Positions 54,803-64,000 are shown, counted from the first letter of the stretch. The stretch is DNA of 64,000 nt from Ensifer adhaerens (GCA_900215285.1 OCMG01000003.1:620001-684000), one strand, 5' to 3'. Notes: generated from the letters alone by a model not told the origin. Numbers and translations: made by a program.

Positions 54803-56248
54803 TCAAAATGCGGAAACGGGCGGCACTTGCCCTGCCCAGGGAGCCGCCCGTTCCAGTTGGGCGGCAAGTGCGTAAAGCAGAGGTTCGCCGCCAAAGACGG
54901 CTGCGAAATGCGAGCCGATCGGCAGGCCCTGTGCATTCCAGTGCAACGGAACCGACATGGCCGGCTGACCGCTGGCATTGAAAAGCGCGGTGAACGGCGA
55001 GAAGCCGTGGAACGTGTGGATGAACTCGCTCAGCGACTGATCATCGCTGACGGTCAGGGTGCCTATGCGGGCTGGCGGCTGCGCCATGGTCGGCGTCAGA
55101 ATGATATCGAACTGCGTCATGAGTGCCGCCATGCGGCGTCCGAAGACGTGTAGGTAATCGACGGCGGCACTGTAATCGGCGCCCCGCATGTTGCCCTTTT
55201 CGCGCAGGATGACACGGTGACGCGGCTCCAACGCCTGCTCGTCCATCGGATGGCCCGCCATGCGCCCCATCATGTCGAGCAGGCTTCGGGTCTGTGAACC
55301 GATGATGGTGAAGATCGTGTCGTAGAACTCCAGTGCATCCACCGGCAGAACTACTTCCTCCACGTGATGGCCAAGCTCTGCGCAGAGTTTTGCCGTTCGG
55401 GTTACTGCGTCGACACAGTCGCTGTGCGTGGTCCAGGGGCTGAGGTGGGTCACAAGGCCTATGCGCAGGCCTTTTGGGGCAGCGCCCGTTGCGGCTTGCA
55501 GGAAGGTTCCTTCATGGCTCGGCGCTGCGTAGGGTGCGCCGAGGTCTGCGCCTGCCAACTGATCGAGTGCTGCTGCGCTGTCGCGGACCGACAGCGAGAT
55601 GACATGTCCGGTGCTCATTCCGGCCCAGCCTTCGCCGATAGCCGGCCCCATGGGCGTGAGGCCGCGGGAGGGTTTGAGGCCGAAGACGCCGCAGGCGGAA
55701 GCGGGCACGCGCAACGAGCCACCGCCATCATTGCCATGCGCGACGGGAAGGACCCGGGCGGCGACCATTGCGGCCGCAGCGCCGCTGGAGCCTCCGCAAC
55801 TATGGTCCGTCGACCAGGGGTTCCGGCTCGCGCCGAAAAGGCGCGATTCGGTCGTGTAAGACGTGCCAAACTCGGGAGAGGGGGTCGTGCCGAAGACCGT
55901 GAAGCCGGCCTTGCGAACACGGGTGACGATTTCGGCATCGAACGGCATGACGACGTCTTTGCAAAGCAGGGAGCCGTTTGTCATCTTCGCACCGGCAACC
56001 GGCGTGAAGAGGTCCTTGATCAGGATCGGGACGCCGGCGAACGGTCCTGTCGGCGTGGTGCGACCAAGCTCTTCCGTTGCCTGCTCGAAAAGGTTTTCGG
56101 CGAGCGCATTGATCTGCGGGTTGACCTTCTCAACCCGCGCGATGGCCTCGGCGAGAGCCTCTTTCGGGGTCAGGTCGCCCTTGCGGATCCGGGCTGCCAT
56201 GGCGAGCCCATCGTCAGGTTGGGTATTTGCGAGCATATTCATCGTCAT
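54803..56248 (-). CDS. Amidase (amidase-signature family)
   Basis: A 481-residue amidase with the Ser-cisSer-Lys triad: Lys in GVPILIKDLF (near residue 78), the glycine-serine signature DHSCGGSSGAAAAMVAARVLPVAHGNDGGGSLRVPA in outline, holding the cis-Ser and nucleophile. It hydrolyses amides to acid plus ammonia in the cytoplasm. The start overlaps the MFS stop (ATGA), so it is co-translated with a transporter. The upstream Liv-type ABC system suggests an amide substrate. Confidence 0.92.
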   Translation of the reverse strand: MTMNMLANTQPDDGLAMAARIRKGDLTPKEALAEAIARVEKVNPQINALAENLFEQATEELGRTTPTGPFAGVPILIKDLFTPVAGAKMTNGSLLCKDVVMPFDAEIVTRVRKAGFTVFGTTPSPEFGTSYTTESRLFGASRNPWSTDHSCGGSSGAAAAMVAARVLPVAHGNDGGGSLRVPASACGVFGLKPSRGLTPMGPAIGEGWAGMSTGHVISLSVRDSAAALDQLAGADLGAPYAAPSHEGTFLQAATGAAPKGLRIGLVTHLSPWTTHSDCVDAVTRTAKLCAELGHHVEEVVLPVDALEFYDTIFTIIGSQTRSLLDMMGRMAGHPMDEQALEPRHRVILREKGNMRGADYSAAVDYLHVFGRRMAALMTQFDIILTPTMAQPPARIGTLTVSDDQSLSEFIHTFHGFSPFTALFNASGQPAMSVPLHWNAQGLPIGSHFAAVFGGEPLLYALAAQLERAAPWAGQVPPVSAF

Positions 56249-57450
56249 GCCTTGTTGTTTTCGGGGCTGAAAGCGGGAGCTGAGGAAATGGCTGATCCTC
56301 TGCTTCTGAGACCGACGGCGGCCCAGAGAATGGCGAGTACTATCGTAAATCCTGCCCAGGCCAGGATGGCCTGGGACAGTCCCTGCGGCATTCCGCCGAA
56401 GAGAACGGCAAGCGCCGCGATGATCAACGGGCTGGCAAACTGGCCGAGATAGAGACAGGCGGTAAATCCGCCGACACCTCGGGCACGCAGCCGGGGTGGC
56501 AGGGCGACGAGCAGCGGCAGCGAGGCATTGGACACGAGGAAGCCCGCTCCGAAACCCTGCATGACCATGGCCACCAGCGCGACCTGATAGGACGGCGCCA
56601 GCCCAAGGATCACGAGACCACCGGCCATGAGCGCCAGCAGCACGGCATTGACGCCGGGGACGCCGATCCTGTCGCGCAGGGCCGGCCAGGCGATCGACCC
56701 GCCCAGCGTCGACAGGATGGAGAGACCTGCCGCCGCGCCGATCAGGGAGGTGGAGGTCACGCCTATAGCGACCAGAACATTGGGCGTCATCACCGTCACG
56801 ACGAAGCAGGTCACCATGCCGGCAAAGATCAGGAAGTAGGAGGCAACCACCGTGCGGCCTAGCCCGGACACGCCGGCGGCGGCATGCGTCGCTTCAGTTT
56901 CCTCAGCCCGCCTGTCTGGCTCCCAGAGTAAAGCCATGATCGCAGGCAGAAGAAGGAGAGGCGCAAGATAGAGAAGGAAGGGCGTGCGCCAGGAGCCTTC
57001 ACCCGCAATGCCGCCGATGACGAAGAACAGGGCTCCGACGATGCCGATGGTGACGACCTGCCGGTTGATGTAGCGCATCCGCTGCGCCGGCGGCCAGTAA
57101 TCCGCAATCAGCGTCGTGCAGCAGGTCATGATGATGGCCTCCGCGCAGCCGAAGGCAAGACGCGAAACGAGAATGAGATGCAGGTCGCTTAAGAAGGCCG
57201 GCAGGACGCCGAAGAGCGCATAGAGGATGGAGCCGAGGATCAGCATGGCCTTACGGCCGAAGCGGTCGGCCAGCAGACCCGCCAGCGGTGCAAAGAACGC
57301 GATGGCGAGCGCCGGACCGCCGACGATCACGGGAATGAGTTCTGCCGCTCCGGGTGTCGTTGGAGCAAACTCGGCGGTGATCTTGGGGAGCATCGGTGCA
57401 ATCATCACCGAGCCCATGATCGTCAGGCTGCTGGCAAACTGGATGACCAA
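56245..57450 (-). CDS. MFS transporter, start uncertain
   Basis: A 401-residue major facilitator with about twelve helices, starting in IQFASSLTIMGSVMIAPMLPKITAEF and with the loop motif GLLADRFGRKAML between helices 2 and 3. The frame continues upstream (PAWRATVRDL) to an in-frame TGA near 57515 without an ATG or GTG. TTG 57450 is therefore used. An ATG with a good ribosome site near 57500 is out of frame, so a one-base frameshift or a rare start is possible. It is coupled to the amidase. Confidence 0.8.
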   Translation of the reverse strand: MVIQFASSLTIMGSVMIAPMLPKITAEFAPTTPGAAELIPVIVGGPALAIAFFAPLAGLLADRFGRKAMLILGSILYALFGVLPAFLSDLHLILVSRLAFGCAEAIIMTCCTTLIADYWPPAQRMRYINRQVVTIGIVGALFFVIGGIAGEGSWRTPFLLYLAPLLLLPAIMALLWEPDRRAEETEATHAAAGVSGLGRTVVASYFLIFAGMVTCFVVTVMTPNVLVAIGVTSTSLIGAAAGLSILSTLGGSIAWPALRDRIGVPGVNAVLLALMAGGLVILGLAPSYQVALVAMVMQGFGAGFLVSNASLPLLVALPPRLRARGVGGFTACLYLGQFASPLIIAALAVLFGGMPQGLSQAILAWAGFTIVLAILWAAVGLRSRGSAISSAPAFSPENNKA

Positions 57451-57710
57451 GTCCCTGACCGTGGCCCGCCACGCGGGATTGTGAGGAAGAATGAGCCACG
57501 TGCATCCCCCTCAGAGCCCGCTTGCCGGGCACAGGCCGCGATGGGGCCGGGCGGACGCGGTCAGGAATGCAATAAAGAAAGAAGACGGTCGCGTGGTCGC
57601 AAGGATAGCGGCCGCGCAGGCGAATGCGCGCTTCGGTCTGTACATTGTCGTTCCCCAGGTTTCTTGAATGAACCAGTGGGGGAACTGTAAAATGACAGTT
57701 TCGTGATGCG

Positions 57711-58706
57711 TTATCCGTTTTGGGAACTGGCCGGCGAATGCAGCGTCTCGGACGGGAGTTCACCGAACATGTCCCGGTAGTCGCCGGCGAAGCGGCTGAG
57801 ATGCCAGAAGCCCCAGAGCGCGGCAACGTCGCCGATCGACACGATGCGGTTTTCGCGCCGCGCCTGGCAAAGCGCGCTGCGCACGCGGTTCAGACGTTCT
57901 GCGCGCACGAACTCCTTGGCCGGCAGTCCGACCGACCGATTGAAGCAGGTTTGCAGGTAGCGGCGGCTGATGCCGAGATGGCTCGCCACCTCGGAGATGG
58001 TGGCCGGTTCGCTCCGGTTCTTCATCAGCATCAGGCGGGCGCGGTCCGTAAGACGCTTGTTGTCGGTATCGTTGACGGCTTCGATCTTTCGCGCGAGGGT
58101 CAGGGCCGCCAAAAGCTTCTCCAGCACGAAAAGCTCGAGCCCCGCATGGTCTGGCTCACCGGCCTCAAGGGCGGCATCATCTTCAAAGAGTCCGCTGAAG
58201 AGACGCGCAAGACCCGCTTGTCTGTCGTGCCAGAGCGCCAAAGACTGGCTGTGGAGAATGTGGCCGACAAGACCGGCATGGCCGCGCTCCGCGGCAAATG
58301 CAGCAAGATGCTGCCGATCGACGGCCACATAGATCAGATCGAAACACTGCGGCGTCAGGATCTCCGGCAGCATCCTGCCGTCCACGAGAAGGCTGATCTC
58401 GGGATTGACCTCGTGTCCGGAAAGCCAACCCGTACCTTGCGCGTCAATCGGCAGACTGAAGACGAGTGAACCCGGCCAACTGAGGCCGCGTTTGAGCAGT
58501 GTCTTGTCCGTTCGTTCCCGGAAGACCTGAATCGAGCCGAATTGCACGACCGAAAGGGAGTAGCGGATTTTGCCCGGCGACATCTGCATGAGCTCAAGCC
58601 GCCAGCCGCTCATCACGTCCACGGCATCATCAATCGTATGGACAGTTGTTCTGCCTGCCATCCGCTGCCCGGGTGAAATCTGCCGGTTCGCTGCATCGAT
58701 TGCCAT
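57711..58706 (-). CDS. AraC-family regulator
   Basis: A 331-residue AraC-type regulator. ATG 58706 follows GGGAGACCCGAA. The N-terminal effector part is followed by two helix-turn-helices near the C-terminus: ATISEVASHLGISRRYLQTCFNRSVG and VSIGDVAALWGFWHLSRFAGDYRDMFGELPSE in outline. It lies between the Liv-type transport genes and the MFS/amidase pair on the same strand and probably activates the cluster in response to the substrate. Confidence 0.88.
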   Translation of the reverse strand: MAIDAANRQISPGQRMAGRTTVHTIDDAVDVMSGWRLELMQMSPGKIRYSLSVVQFGSIQVFRERTDKTLLKRGLSWPGSLVFSLPIDAQGTGWLSGHEVNPEISLLVDGRMLPEILTPQCFDLIYVAVDRQHLAAFAAERGHAGLVGHILHSQSLALWHDRQAGLARLFSGLFEDDAALEAGEPDHAGLELFVLEKLLAALTLARKIEAVNDTDNKRLTDRARLMLMKNRSEPATISEVASHLGISRRYLQTCFNRSVGLPAKEFVRAERLNRVRSALCQARRENRIVSIGDVAALWGFWHLSRFAGDYRDMFGELPSETLHSPASSQNG

Positions 58707-58793
58707 TTCGGGTCTCCCGACGATACGTCCCCGAAGGATTGTTTGAAGGCGCGCCTCACATGCAGGACAGTTGAGCGCCGTCACTGTCGTCTG

Positions 58794-59543
58794 TCAACCG
58801 CGCTCGGACTCAACGACCTGTTCGGCACTGCCCCCGAGATAGGTCGCGATGACGCGCGTGTCGTTCGCCAGATCGGAGGCCGGCCCTTCGAGCACGAACT
58901 CGCCGGTGTCCATGACATGGGCGTAATCGGCGACATCCAGAGCTGCGCGTGCGTTCTGCTCCACCAGCAGGATCGAGACGCCCTGATCGCGCAGCCCGCG
59001 CACCCGTGTCAGCACATCGCGCACGATGGTGGGTGCAAGCCCCAGGCTCGGCTCGTCGAGGAGAAGCAGCCGTGGCTGCGACATCAGCGCCCGGCCGATG
59101 GCGAGCATCTGCCGCTCGCCGCCGGAAAGCGTCTGGGCCTCCTGCGCCCGCCTTTCGGCCAGCCGGGGGAACTGTTCGAAAACGCTTTCGAGGCTTTTCC
59201 GGACAAAGGCCTTGTCGCGGCGGCGGACATAGGCGCCAAGCAGGAGATTGTCGAGCACCGGCATGTCGCCAAAGAGCGCGCGTTGTTCCGGCACGAGGCA
59301 GAAACCCCGTTCGACACGGTCTTCCGCGCTCATGCGGGCAAGGTCGTTGCCCTGATACCGCGCGCGTCCACGCCAGGGGAGGAGGCCGGCGGCGGCGGAG
59401 AGAAGCGTGGTCTTGCCCGCTCCGTTCGCCCCGATGACCGTGGTGATCCGCCCCTCGTCCAGGGTGAGGTTGATACCGCGCACAGCCTCCACCTTGCCAT
59501 AGGCGACGTGAATGTCTTCAAGTTCCAGCAACGGACCGCTCAT
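58794..59543 (-). CDS. Branched-chain-type ABC transporter ATPase LivF-like
   Basis: A 249-residue ATPase: Walker A GANGAGKTT near residue 40, signature LSGGERQMLAIGRALM, Walker B LLLLDEPSLGLAP. Start overlaps the stop of the fused permease-ATPase gene by four bases. Together with that gene it gives the two ATPases needed by the HAAT class. Confidence 0.93.
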   Translation of the reverse strand: MSGPLLELEDIHVAYGKVEAVRGINLTLDEGRITTVIGANGAGKTTLLSAAAGLLPWRGRARYQGNDLARMSAEDRVERGFCLVPEQRALFGDMPVLDNLLLGAYVRRRDKAFVRKSLESVFEQFPRLAERRAQEAQTLSGGERQMLAIGRALMSQPRLLLLDEPSLGLAPTIVRDVLTRVRGLRDQGVSILLVEQNARAALDVADYAHVMDTGEFVLEGPASDLANDTRVIATYLGGSAEQVVESERG

Positions 59544-61300
59544 GCGAGACCTCCCAGATAGGCTTCCTGTACAGCCGGGTCCCGGCGGATCGTCGCCGGA
59601 TCGCCTTCACGCAACTTCTGCCCGAAAACCATGACCACGAGCCGGTCGACGAGGTTCATGACGAAGTCCATGTCATGCTCGACGATGAGGATGGTCAGGC
59701 CCTCGCCGCGCAGCTTGTTCAGAAGTTCTGCCAGCGCGTCCTTTTCCTTCTTGCGAAGGCCGGCAGCGGGTTCGTCGAGGATCAGAAGCACCGGATCCAG
59801 CGCCAGCGCGCGGGCAATCTCCAGCACGCGCTGCTGGCCCAGCGGCAGGTCGCCGGCAAGATCGTGCGCGCGTTCGGCGAGCCCGACCTGCTCCAGCCTG
59901 CGATAGGCCTCAAGGCGCGCGCGTTCCTCTTCGGCGCGATCGAGCCGGAGCCCGCTGCGCATATAGCCGGCATCGGTGCGCAGATAGGTTCCAGCAACGA
60001 CATTATCGATGAGGGTCATGCCCGGGCGCAGCTTGACATGCTGGAAGGTGCGGGCACAGCCGAGCGCCGCAATGTCGCGCTGCGAAAGCCGGCGTGTGTC
60101 CTGGCCGAGAAAGCGCACTGCACCGCCGCTGACCGAGAGCGTGCCGGTAATCAGGTTGAACATGGTGCTCTTTCCGGCCCCGTTCGGGCCGATCAGTCCG
60201 ACAATCTCGCCGGCCTTGACGTCGAAGCTCACCTTGTTGACCGCGGTGAGACCGCCGAAGCGTCGTTCGACCGTATCGACCTCGAGCACTGGCGTGCCAC
60301 GGGCCGGCAGCGCGCGTTTCGGCAGGTTTCCCGCCTCGGTCTTTACCGGGTGCGGCGCACGCCTGACCAGCTTGAGGAGCAGAGGCATGAGCCCGCTGCG
60401 GGCAAAGCGCAGGATGAGGATCAGCATCAGCGCGAAGGCGACCTGCTCAAGTTGGGCCGGATTGGTCGTCAGATGCGGGAGCAAGTCCTGAAGCCAGTTC
60501 TTGATGAGCACGATCACGCTGGCCCCGAGCGCCGCCCCGATCACCTGTGAGGCACCGCCGGTCATGGCCATCAGGAGATATTCGATGGAGACCTTCACCT
60601 CGAAGGGGGCGGGGCTGATGAAACGGGTCATATGCGCATAGAGCCAGCCCGCAAGGCCGGCCATAATGCCCGCGATGAGGAAGACGCGGAGCCGCGTGCC
60701 GAACGTGTCCATGCCGACGCTGCCCATGAGATGCGTTCCGCCGCGCAGCAGCCGAAGCGCACGACCCTCGCGCGAATCCAGCAGGTTGAGGCTGAAAAGC
60801 ATAGCGAGAAGCGCCACGGCCCAGATGAGATAGTACATCGCAGTCTGGGACATGAAGGAGATCGGCCCAAGCGTGATCGGCGGAATGTTGAGCAGGCCGC
60901 TGTGGCGGCCGAGCGGCTCCAGATTACCGAACACGTAGTAGATCGACAGGCCCCAGGCGATGGTCGAGAGCGGCAGGAAGTGCCCGCCGAGCCGCAGTGT
61001 GATCGCGCCGATGGCCAGCGCGCTCGCGGCTGTCAGTGCCAGCGCGAAGACCAGACCGACCCACGGCGACCAGCCGAGCGCGGTCGTCAGCCAGCCGGTC
61101 GTATAGGCGGCAATCCCGACAAACGCCGCCTGGCCGAAGGACATCATGCCGCCAATGCCGGTGAGAAGTACGAGGCCGAGCACGACGAGCGTGCTGATGC
61201 CGATATGGCTCATGAGCGTGACGAAGAAAGGTGGCACGACGGCCGGGAGGGCCAGAAGCGCGAGCACCAGAATGAAGGCGAGTGGACGTGCGGGGATCAT
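59540..61300 (-). CDS. Fused LivM permease - LivG ATPase
   Basis: A 586-residue protein. Residues 1-320 form a LivM-class permease (PARPLAFILVLALLALPAVVPPF, then YLLMAMTGGASQVIGAALGA). Residues about 345-586 form a LivG-class ATPase (VNKVSFDVKAGEIVGLIGPNGAGKSTMFN in outline; DLPLGQQRVLEIARAL; ILDEPAAGL). ATG 61300 lies one base after the LivH stop. The fusion is known in rhizobia but less common than separate genes. Confidence 0.92.
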   Translation of the reverse strand: MIPARPLAFILVLALLALPAVVPPFFVTLMSHIGISTLVVLGLVLLTGIGGMMSFGQAAFVGIAAYTTGWLTTALGWSPWVGLVFALALTAASALAIGAITLRLGGHFLPLSTIAWGLSIYYVFGNLEPLGRHSGLLNIPPITLGPISFMSQTAMYYLIWAVALLAMLFSLNLLDSREGRALRLLRGGTHLMGSVGMDTFGTRLRVFLIAGIMAGLAGWLYAHMTRFISPAPFEVKVSIEYLLMAMTGGASQVIGAALGASVIVLIKNWLQDLLPHLTTNPAQLEQVAFALMLILILRFARSGLMPLLLKLVRRAPHPVKTEAGNLPKRALPARGTPVLEVDTVERRFGGLTAVNKVSFDVKAGEIVGLIGPNGAGKSTMFNLITGTLSVSGGAVRFLGQDTRRLSQRDIAALGCARTFQHVKLRPGMTLIDNVVAGTYLRTDAGYMRSGLRLDRAEEERARLEAYRRLEQVGLAERAHDLAGDLPLGQQRVLEIARALALDPVLLILDEPAAGLRKKEKDALAELLNKLRGEGLTILIVEHDMDFVMNLVDRLVVMVFGQKLREGDPATIRRDPAVQEAYLGGLA

Positions 61301-61301
61301 C

Positions 61302-62357
61302 TCAAGCGAGCTCCTCGATTTCTTCGTCACTGTCGCGATGGACGGCAAAGGATCGCCAGATCAGGACCGGAATGACCACGCTGAAGATGATGATTTCCTT
61401 GTAGTCGCTGGCAACGAACGAGGCCCAGCTTTCCAGGATGCCGATGAAGACCGAGCCGAGAGCTGTAATCGGATAGCTCGCCATGCCACCGATAATGGCG
61501 CCCACGGAGGCCTTGAGGCCGATCATGAAGCCGGAATCGTAATACATGGTGGTGATCGGCGCGATCAGAATGCCGACCACGGCGGCAAGGGCCGCGGCGA
61601 TCAGATAGGCGGTGGCCGCCGCCCGTTCCGGACGGATGCCCATGAGCCGCGCGCCGACCCGGTTCGACGCGGTAGCGCGCAGCGCCTTGCCGGTTATGGA
61701 GCGGCCGAAGAACAGGTAGAAGACCAGGCTCAGGAGCAGCGCGACGACCATCATCAGCACCTGCTGCGCAGGAATGAGAATGTCGCCCGGCAGCGAAACC
61801 ATGCCGTCGAGAATGGGAGTGGTGCGGACCCCCTCCGGTCCGAAGGCGATGAGCCCGATGCCTGCAATGAGGAAGTGAACGGCAATCGCAACGATGAACA
61901 GGATCAGCGTCGACGCATCGGCAAGCGGGCGGAGTGTCAGCCGGTCGATCAGCACACCCATGGGCAGGATCAGTCCGATGGTCGTGGCGATCCGCAGTGC
62001 TTCCGGAACGTCGTGGGTGGCAATCGCCAGCCCGATGCCGCAGGGGATGAGAGGCAGGACCGCATAGAAGAAGATTGCTCTGGGCACCTGCCTTGTGGCT
62101 CCGTTGCGAAGGAGCGTGGTGCATTCCGCCAGACAGGCGAGAACCGCCATGCCGGCGACCAGCCAGATGGAGCCCGGCACCATGCGGCTCTGGAAGGCGG
62201 CCAGCGTCAGCGCTGCAAAGGCGGCGATGTCGCCGGAGGGAATGAAAATGACCCGCGTGACCGAAAACACGAGGACGAAGCCCAGTCCGGCCAACAGATA
62301 GATTGCGCCGGTCGAAAGCCCATCGACCAGCAAGATCAACATAATGTCCCAAGTCAT
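61302..62357 (-). CDS. LivH-like ABC permease
   Basis: A 351-residue permease of the LivH class: LILLVDGLSTGAIYLLAGLGFVLVFSVTRVIFIPSGDIAAFAALTL in outline at the N-terminus and VGAIIGGMASYPITALGSVFIG near the C-terminus. ATG 62357 follows CAGGAGTC; an upstream extension is not needed. It pairs with the LivM half of the adjacent fusion. Confidence 0.9.
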   Translation of the reverse strand: MTWDIMLILLVDGLSTGAIYLLAGLGFVLVFSVTRVIFIPSGDIAAFAALTLAAFQSRMVPGSIWLVAGMAVLACLAECTTLLRNGATRQVPRAIFFYAVLPLIPCGIGLAIATHDVPEALRIATTIGLILPMGVLIDRLTLRPLADASTLILFIVAIAVHFLIAGIGLIAFGPEGVRTTPILDGMVSLPGDILIPAQQVLMMVVALLLSLVFYLFFGRSITGKALRATASNRVGARLMGIRPERAAATAYLIAAALAAVVGILIAPITTMYYDSGFMIGLKASVGAIIGGMASYPITALGSVFIGILESWASFVASDYKEIIIFSVVIPVLIWRSFAVHRDSDEEIEELA

Positions 62358-62454
62358 GGAAAGACTCCTGAAGATGACGGCAGACGATCCCCCGTGGGGG
62401 ATCCGTGGGATGCGGCAGGTGTCTTTATCCACCCGCCGCACCTGCTTTCATCGT

Positions 62455-63690
62455 TCAGGCCATCAGCTTCCACTCGCCCTTTTCCAGCTTGACGAGAACG
62501 CGCGAGCGCTCGTCATTGCCGTAGCGCGAGCCGGGCTTGAAGTTGTAGACGCCGTGGCAGCCCACGATTTCCTTCGCATTGGTCAGTGCATCGCGCATGG
62601 CCAGCTTGAACTGCGGGGTTCCCGGCTGGGCCGTCTTGAGCGCGGTCTCTGCGGCTGCGAGGAAAAGCACCCAGGCATCGAAGGAATAGCCGGAGAACGC
62701 GTTGGGTACGGCATCCGGAACGGTGGCCTTCAATGCCTTGGCGAACTCCTGCGAAACAGCCTTGGTCGGATCGGAATCAGGAAGCTGGTCGAATACCACG
62801 ACCGGACCTGTCGATGCGATCAGCCCCTCCACCGCTGCGCCGCCCACCTTCACGAAAGCGGGGTTGATGATGGCCGGCGTGCCGTAGAACTGGCCCTTGT
62901 AGCCGCGCTCACGCAGCGCAAGATAGGGCAGTGCGCCGGGCGTGCCGGAGCCGCCGGCGATCACCGCGTCGGGCCGTGTCGAAGAGACCTTGAGCGCCTG
63001 GCCCGTGACGGATGTATCGCTGCGGGCGTAGCGCTCGTTGGATGTCACCTTGATGCCGGCAGCAGGGCTTGCGTCCATCAGCGCGTTGTAGACTAGATCG
63101 CCCCAGGGATCGGCGAAACCGATATAGCCGACCGACTTGATGCCGGCCTGCTTCATATGGGCAACCGTGCCGGCAATCATCAGCGGGGCAGGCTGCGGGA
63201 TCGTGATCGTCCAGTTACCGGGTTCACCTTGCGGATTGGCATTTGCGATACAGATCAGCGGCGTTTTCGTTTCCGCGCAGACGGTTGCAATCGCCAGAGC
63301 GCCCGGCGATCCTGCCGTGCCGATGATGACATCGACATTGTTCTCCTGGATCAGCTTGCGTGCGTTGACAGCCGCATTGGTCGGATCGGAGGCATCATCC
63401 AGCGCGATCAGCCTGACCGGCTTGTCGCCGACCTTGCTCCTGAAGGCGAGAGCGGCCTTCATGCCCTGATCATAGGGGATGCCGAGCGAGGAGACCGGGC
63501 CGGACATGGAGGTGATGAAGCCGACGACAATCTCGCCGCCTTCAGCGCGGGCCAGCGAGACAAGCCCGGCCGGAAGCGCGGAAAATGCAGCGGCTGCCGC
63601 GACCACGCCTGCACCCTGTTTCAGGAAATGGCGACGGCCGAGTTCTGTCGCGGCCTGCGTGGAAGTTTGTCTGGAATTGCAGTTTTTCAT
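62455..63690 (-). CDS. Branched-chain-type binding protein, Tat-exported
   Basis: A 411-residue periplasmic binding protein of the LivJ/AmiC class. The N-terminus carries a twin-arginine signal (GRRHFLKQGAGVVAAAAAF, residues 18-36), cleaved near ARAEGG (residue 50). The mature part begins EIVVGFITSMSGPVSSLGIPYDQG in outline. ATG 63690 is chosen because it places the Tat motif normally. It heads the ABC operon; amides, urea derivatives or amino acids are possible ligands. Confidence 0.92.
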   Translation of the reverse strand: MKNCNSRQTSTQAATELGRRHFLKQGAGVVAAAAAFSALPAGLVSLARAEGGEIVVGFITSMSGPVSSLGIPYDQGMKAALAFRSKVGDKPVRLIALDDASDPTNAAVNARKLIQENNVDVIIGTAGSPGALAIATVCAETKTPLICIANANPQGEPGNWTITIPQPAPLMIAGTVAHMKQAGIKSVGYIGFADPWGDLVYNALMDASPAAGIKVTSNERYARSDTSVTGQALKVSSTRPDAVIAGGSGTPGALPYLALRERGYKGQFYGTPAIINPAFVKVGGAAVEGLIASTGPVVVFDQLPDSDPTKAVSQEFAKALKATVPDAVPNAFSGYSFDAWVLFLAAAETALKTAQPGTPQFKLAMRDALTNAKEIVGCHGVYNFKPGSRYGNDERSRVLVKLEKGEWKLMA

Positions 63691-64000
63691 TTCGTGTTCC
63701 CCTGAACGTGACCGATGTCTCGGTCGTTGATGTCCAGACGCCGCGGGCATTCATTCGCCCTGTCCAAGCGTCCGGCATAGCGTTGCCGTTGACGGCCCTC
63801 GTGTGGAGGGCCGCCTTGCATGATGGGTCGCGAGACCACTATACAAGAAAATTCACGTGAAAATGCTAGCTTTGGACTTGATGTTTTTCAAGCGTTTTCT
63901 CAAGATCACCACGAAAATCTCATTTGATTTCAAGTTTCTCCTTCTTCCAATGGAGCGAGGCACGAAACCCGCGTCGGTGGACGAATTTTCCAGCGCGACG
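63691..64000 (-). promoter_or_regulatory. Upstream region of the Liv-type operon
   Basis: No gene is seen in these 310 bases. On the minus strand, TATAGT (63843-63838) could be a -10 element; a matching -35 is not obvious. TTCACGTGAA (63852-63861) just upstream is a perfect 10-base palindrome. In the presumed leader, CGGCCCTC and GAGGGCCG (63793-63813) form a strong 8-bp hairpin. Confidence 0.4.

Noticed and set aside
61146..62492. A 448-codon plus-strand frame opposite the LivH gene
   Set aside because: Composition is extremely rich in Arg, Gln, Asp and Gly, typical of antisense reading of membrane protein genes.

Overview
The window comes from the chromosome or a large replicon of an alphaproteobacterium, most likely a Rhizobiaceae member (Agrobacterium/Rhizobium type). 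This is inferred from the GC-rich coding style, the many ABC uptake systems, the formimidoylglutamate-deiminase type hut cluster, a DUF1127 protein and a rhizobial-style mosaic palindrome at 47389. No rRNA, tRNA or CRISPR array was seen.

Region 1 (1-15170) is regulatory and redox genes interrupted by a mobile element. It holds an aldo/keto reductase with a divergent TetR regulator, and a LysR regulator divergent from an NADPH:quinone oxidoreductase gene. That gene is split at 2778/11654 by an 8,870-bp Mu-like element (2779-11648) with TG...CA ends and a 5-bp CTCGC target duplication. Removing the element and one CTCGC copy restores a 338-codon reading frame exactly. The element keeps a Mu gpI-like protease, a gpT-like major head protein, a tail tape-measure protein, a Mor-like protein, a small protein that may resemble the MuA N-terminus, an RHH regulator and dense palindromic operators. 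No DDE transposase, portal, terminase or lysis gene is recognisable. Between the head and tape-measure genes lies an unusual tandem duplication whose hairpins are preserved with compensatory changes.

Region 2 (14422-29314) is histidine uptake and degradation. A HutC-like repressor is divergent from a polar amino acid ABC transporter, followed by an ammonia-lyase homologue that lacks the Ala-Ser-Gly cofactor triad and an FAD amine oxidase. Then come hutC and hutF (minus) and hutI-hutH-hutG-hutU-hutD (plus), which encode histidine -> urocanate -> imidazolonepropionate -> formiminoglutamate -> formylglutamate -> glutamate.

Region 3 (29639-48241) is carbohydrate use. A ROK regulator is divergent from an oligosaccharide ABC operon carrying a probably cytoplasmic DUF5060/DUF4038-type glycosidase. 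A six-gene minus-strand operon follows (split transketolase, FGGY kinase, SorC regulator, SDR, fucose/arabinose isomerase-like protein). It is divergent from a ribose-type ABC transporter with another SDR. Together they look like a pathway for a pentose, pentitol or branched sugar.

Region 4 (48476-53995) holds small oxidoreductases, regulators and a VOC protein. A monooxygenase gene there is bracketed by matching repeat blocks.

Region 5 (54803-63690) is one minus-strand series: a Tat-exported branched-chain-type binding protein, LivH, a fused LivM-LivG, LivF, an AraC regulator, an MFS transporter and an amidase. It reads as a possible amide uptake and hydrolysis unit.
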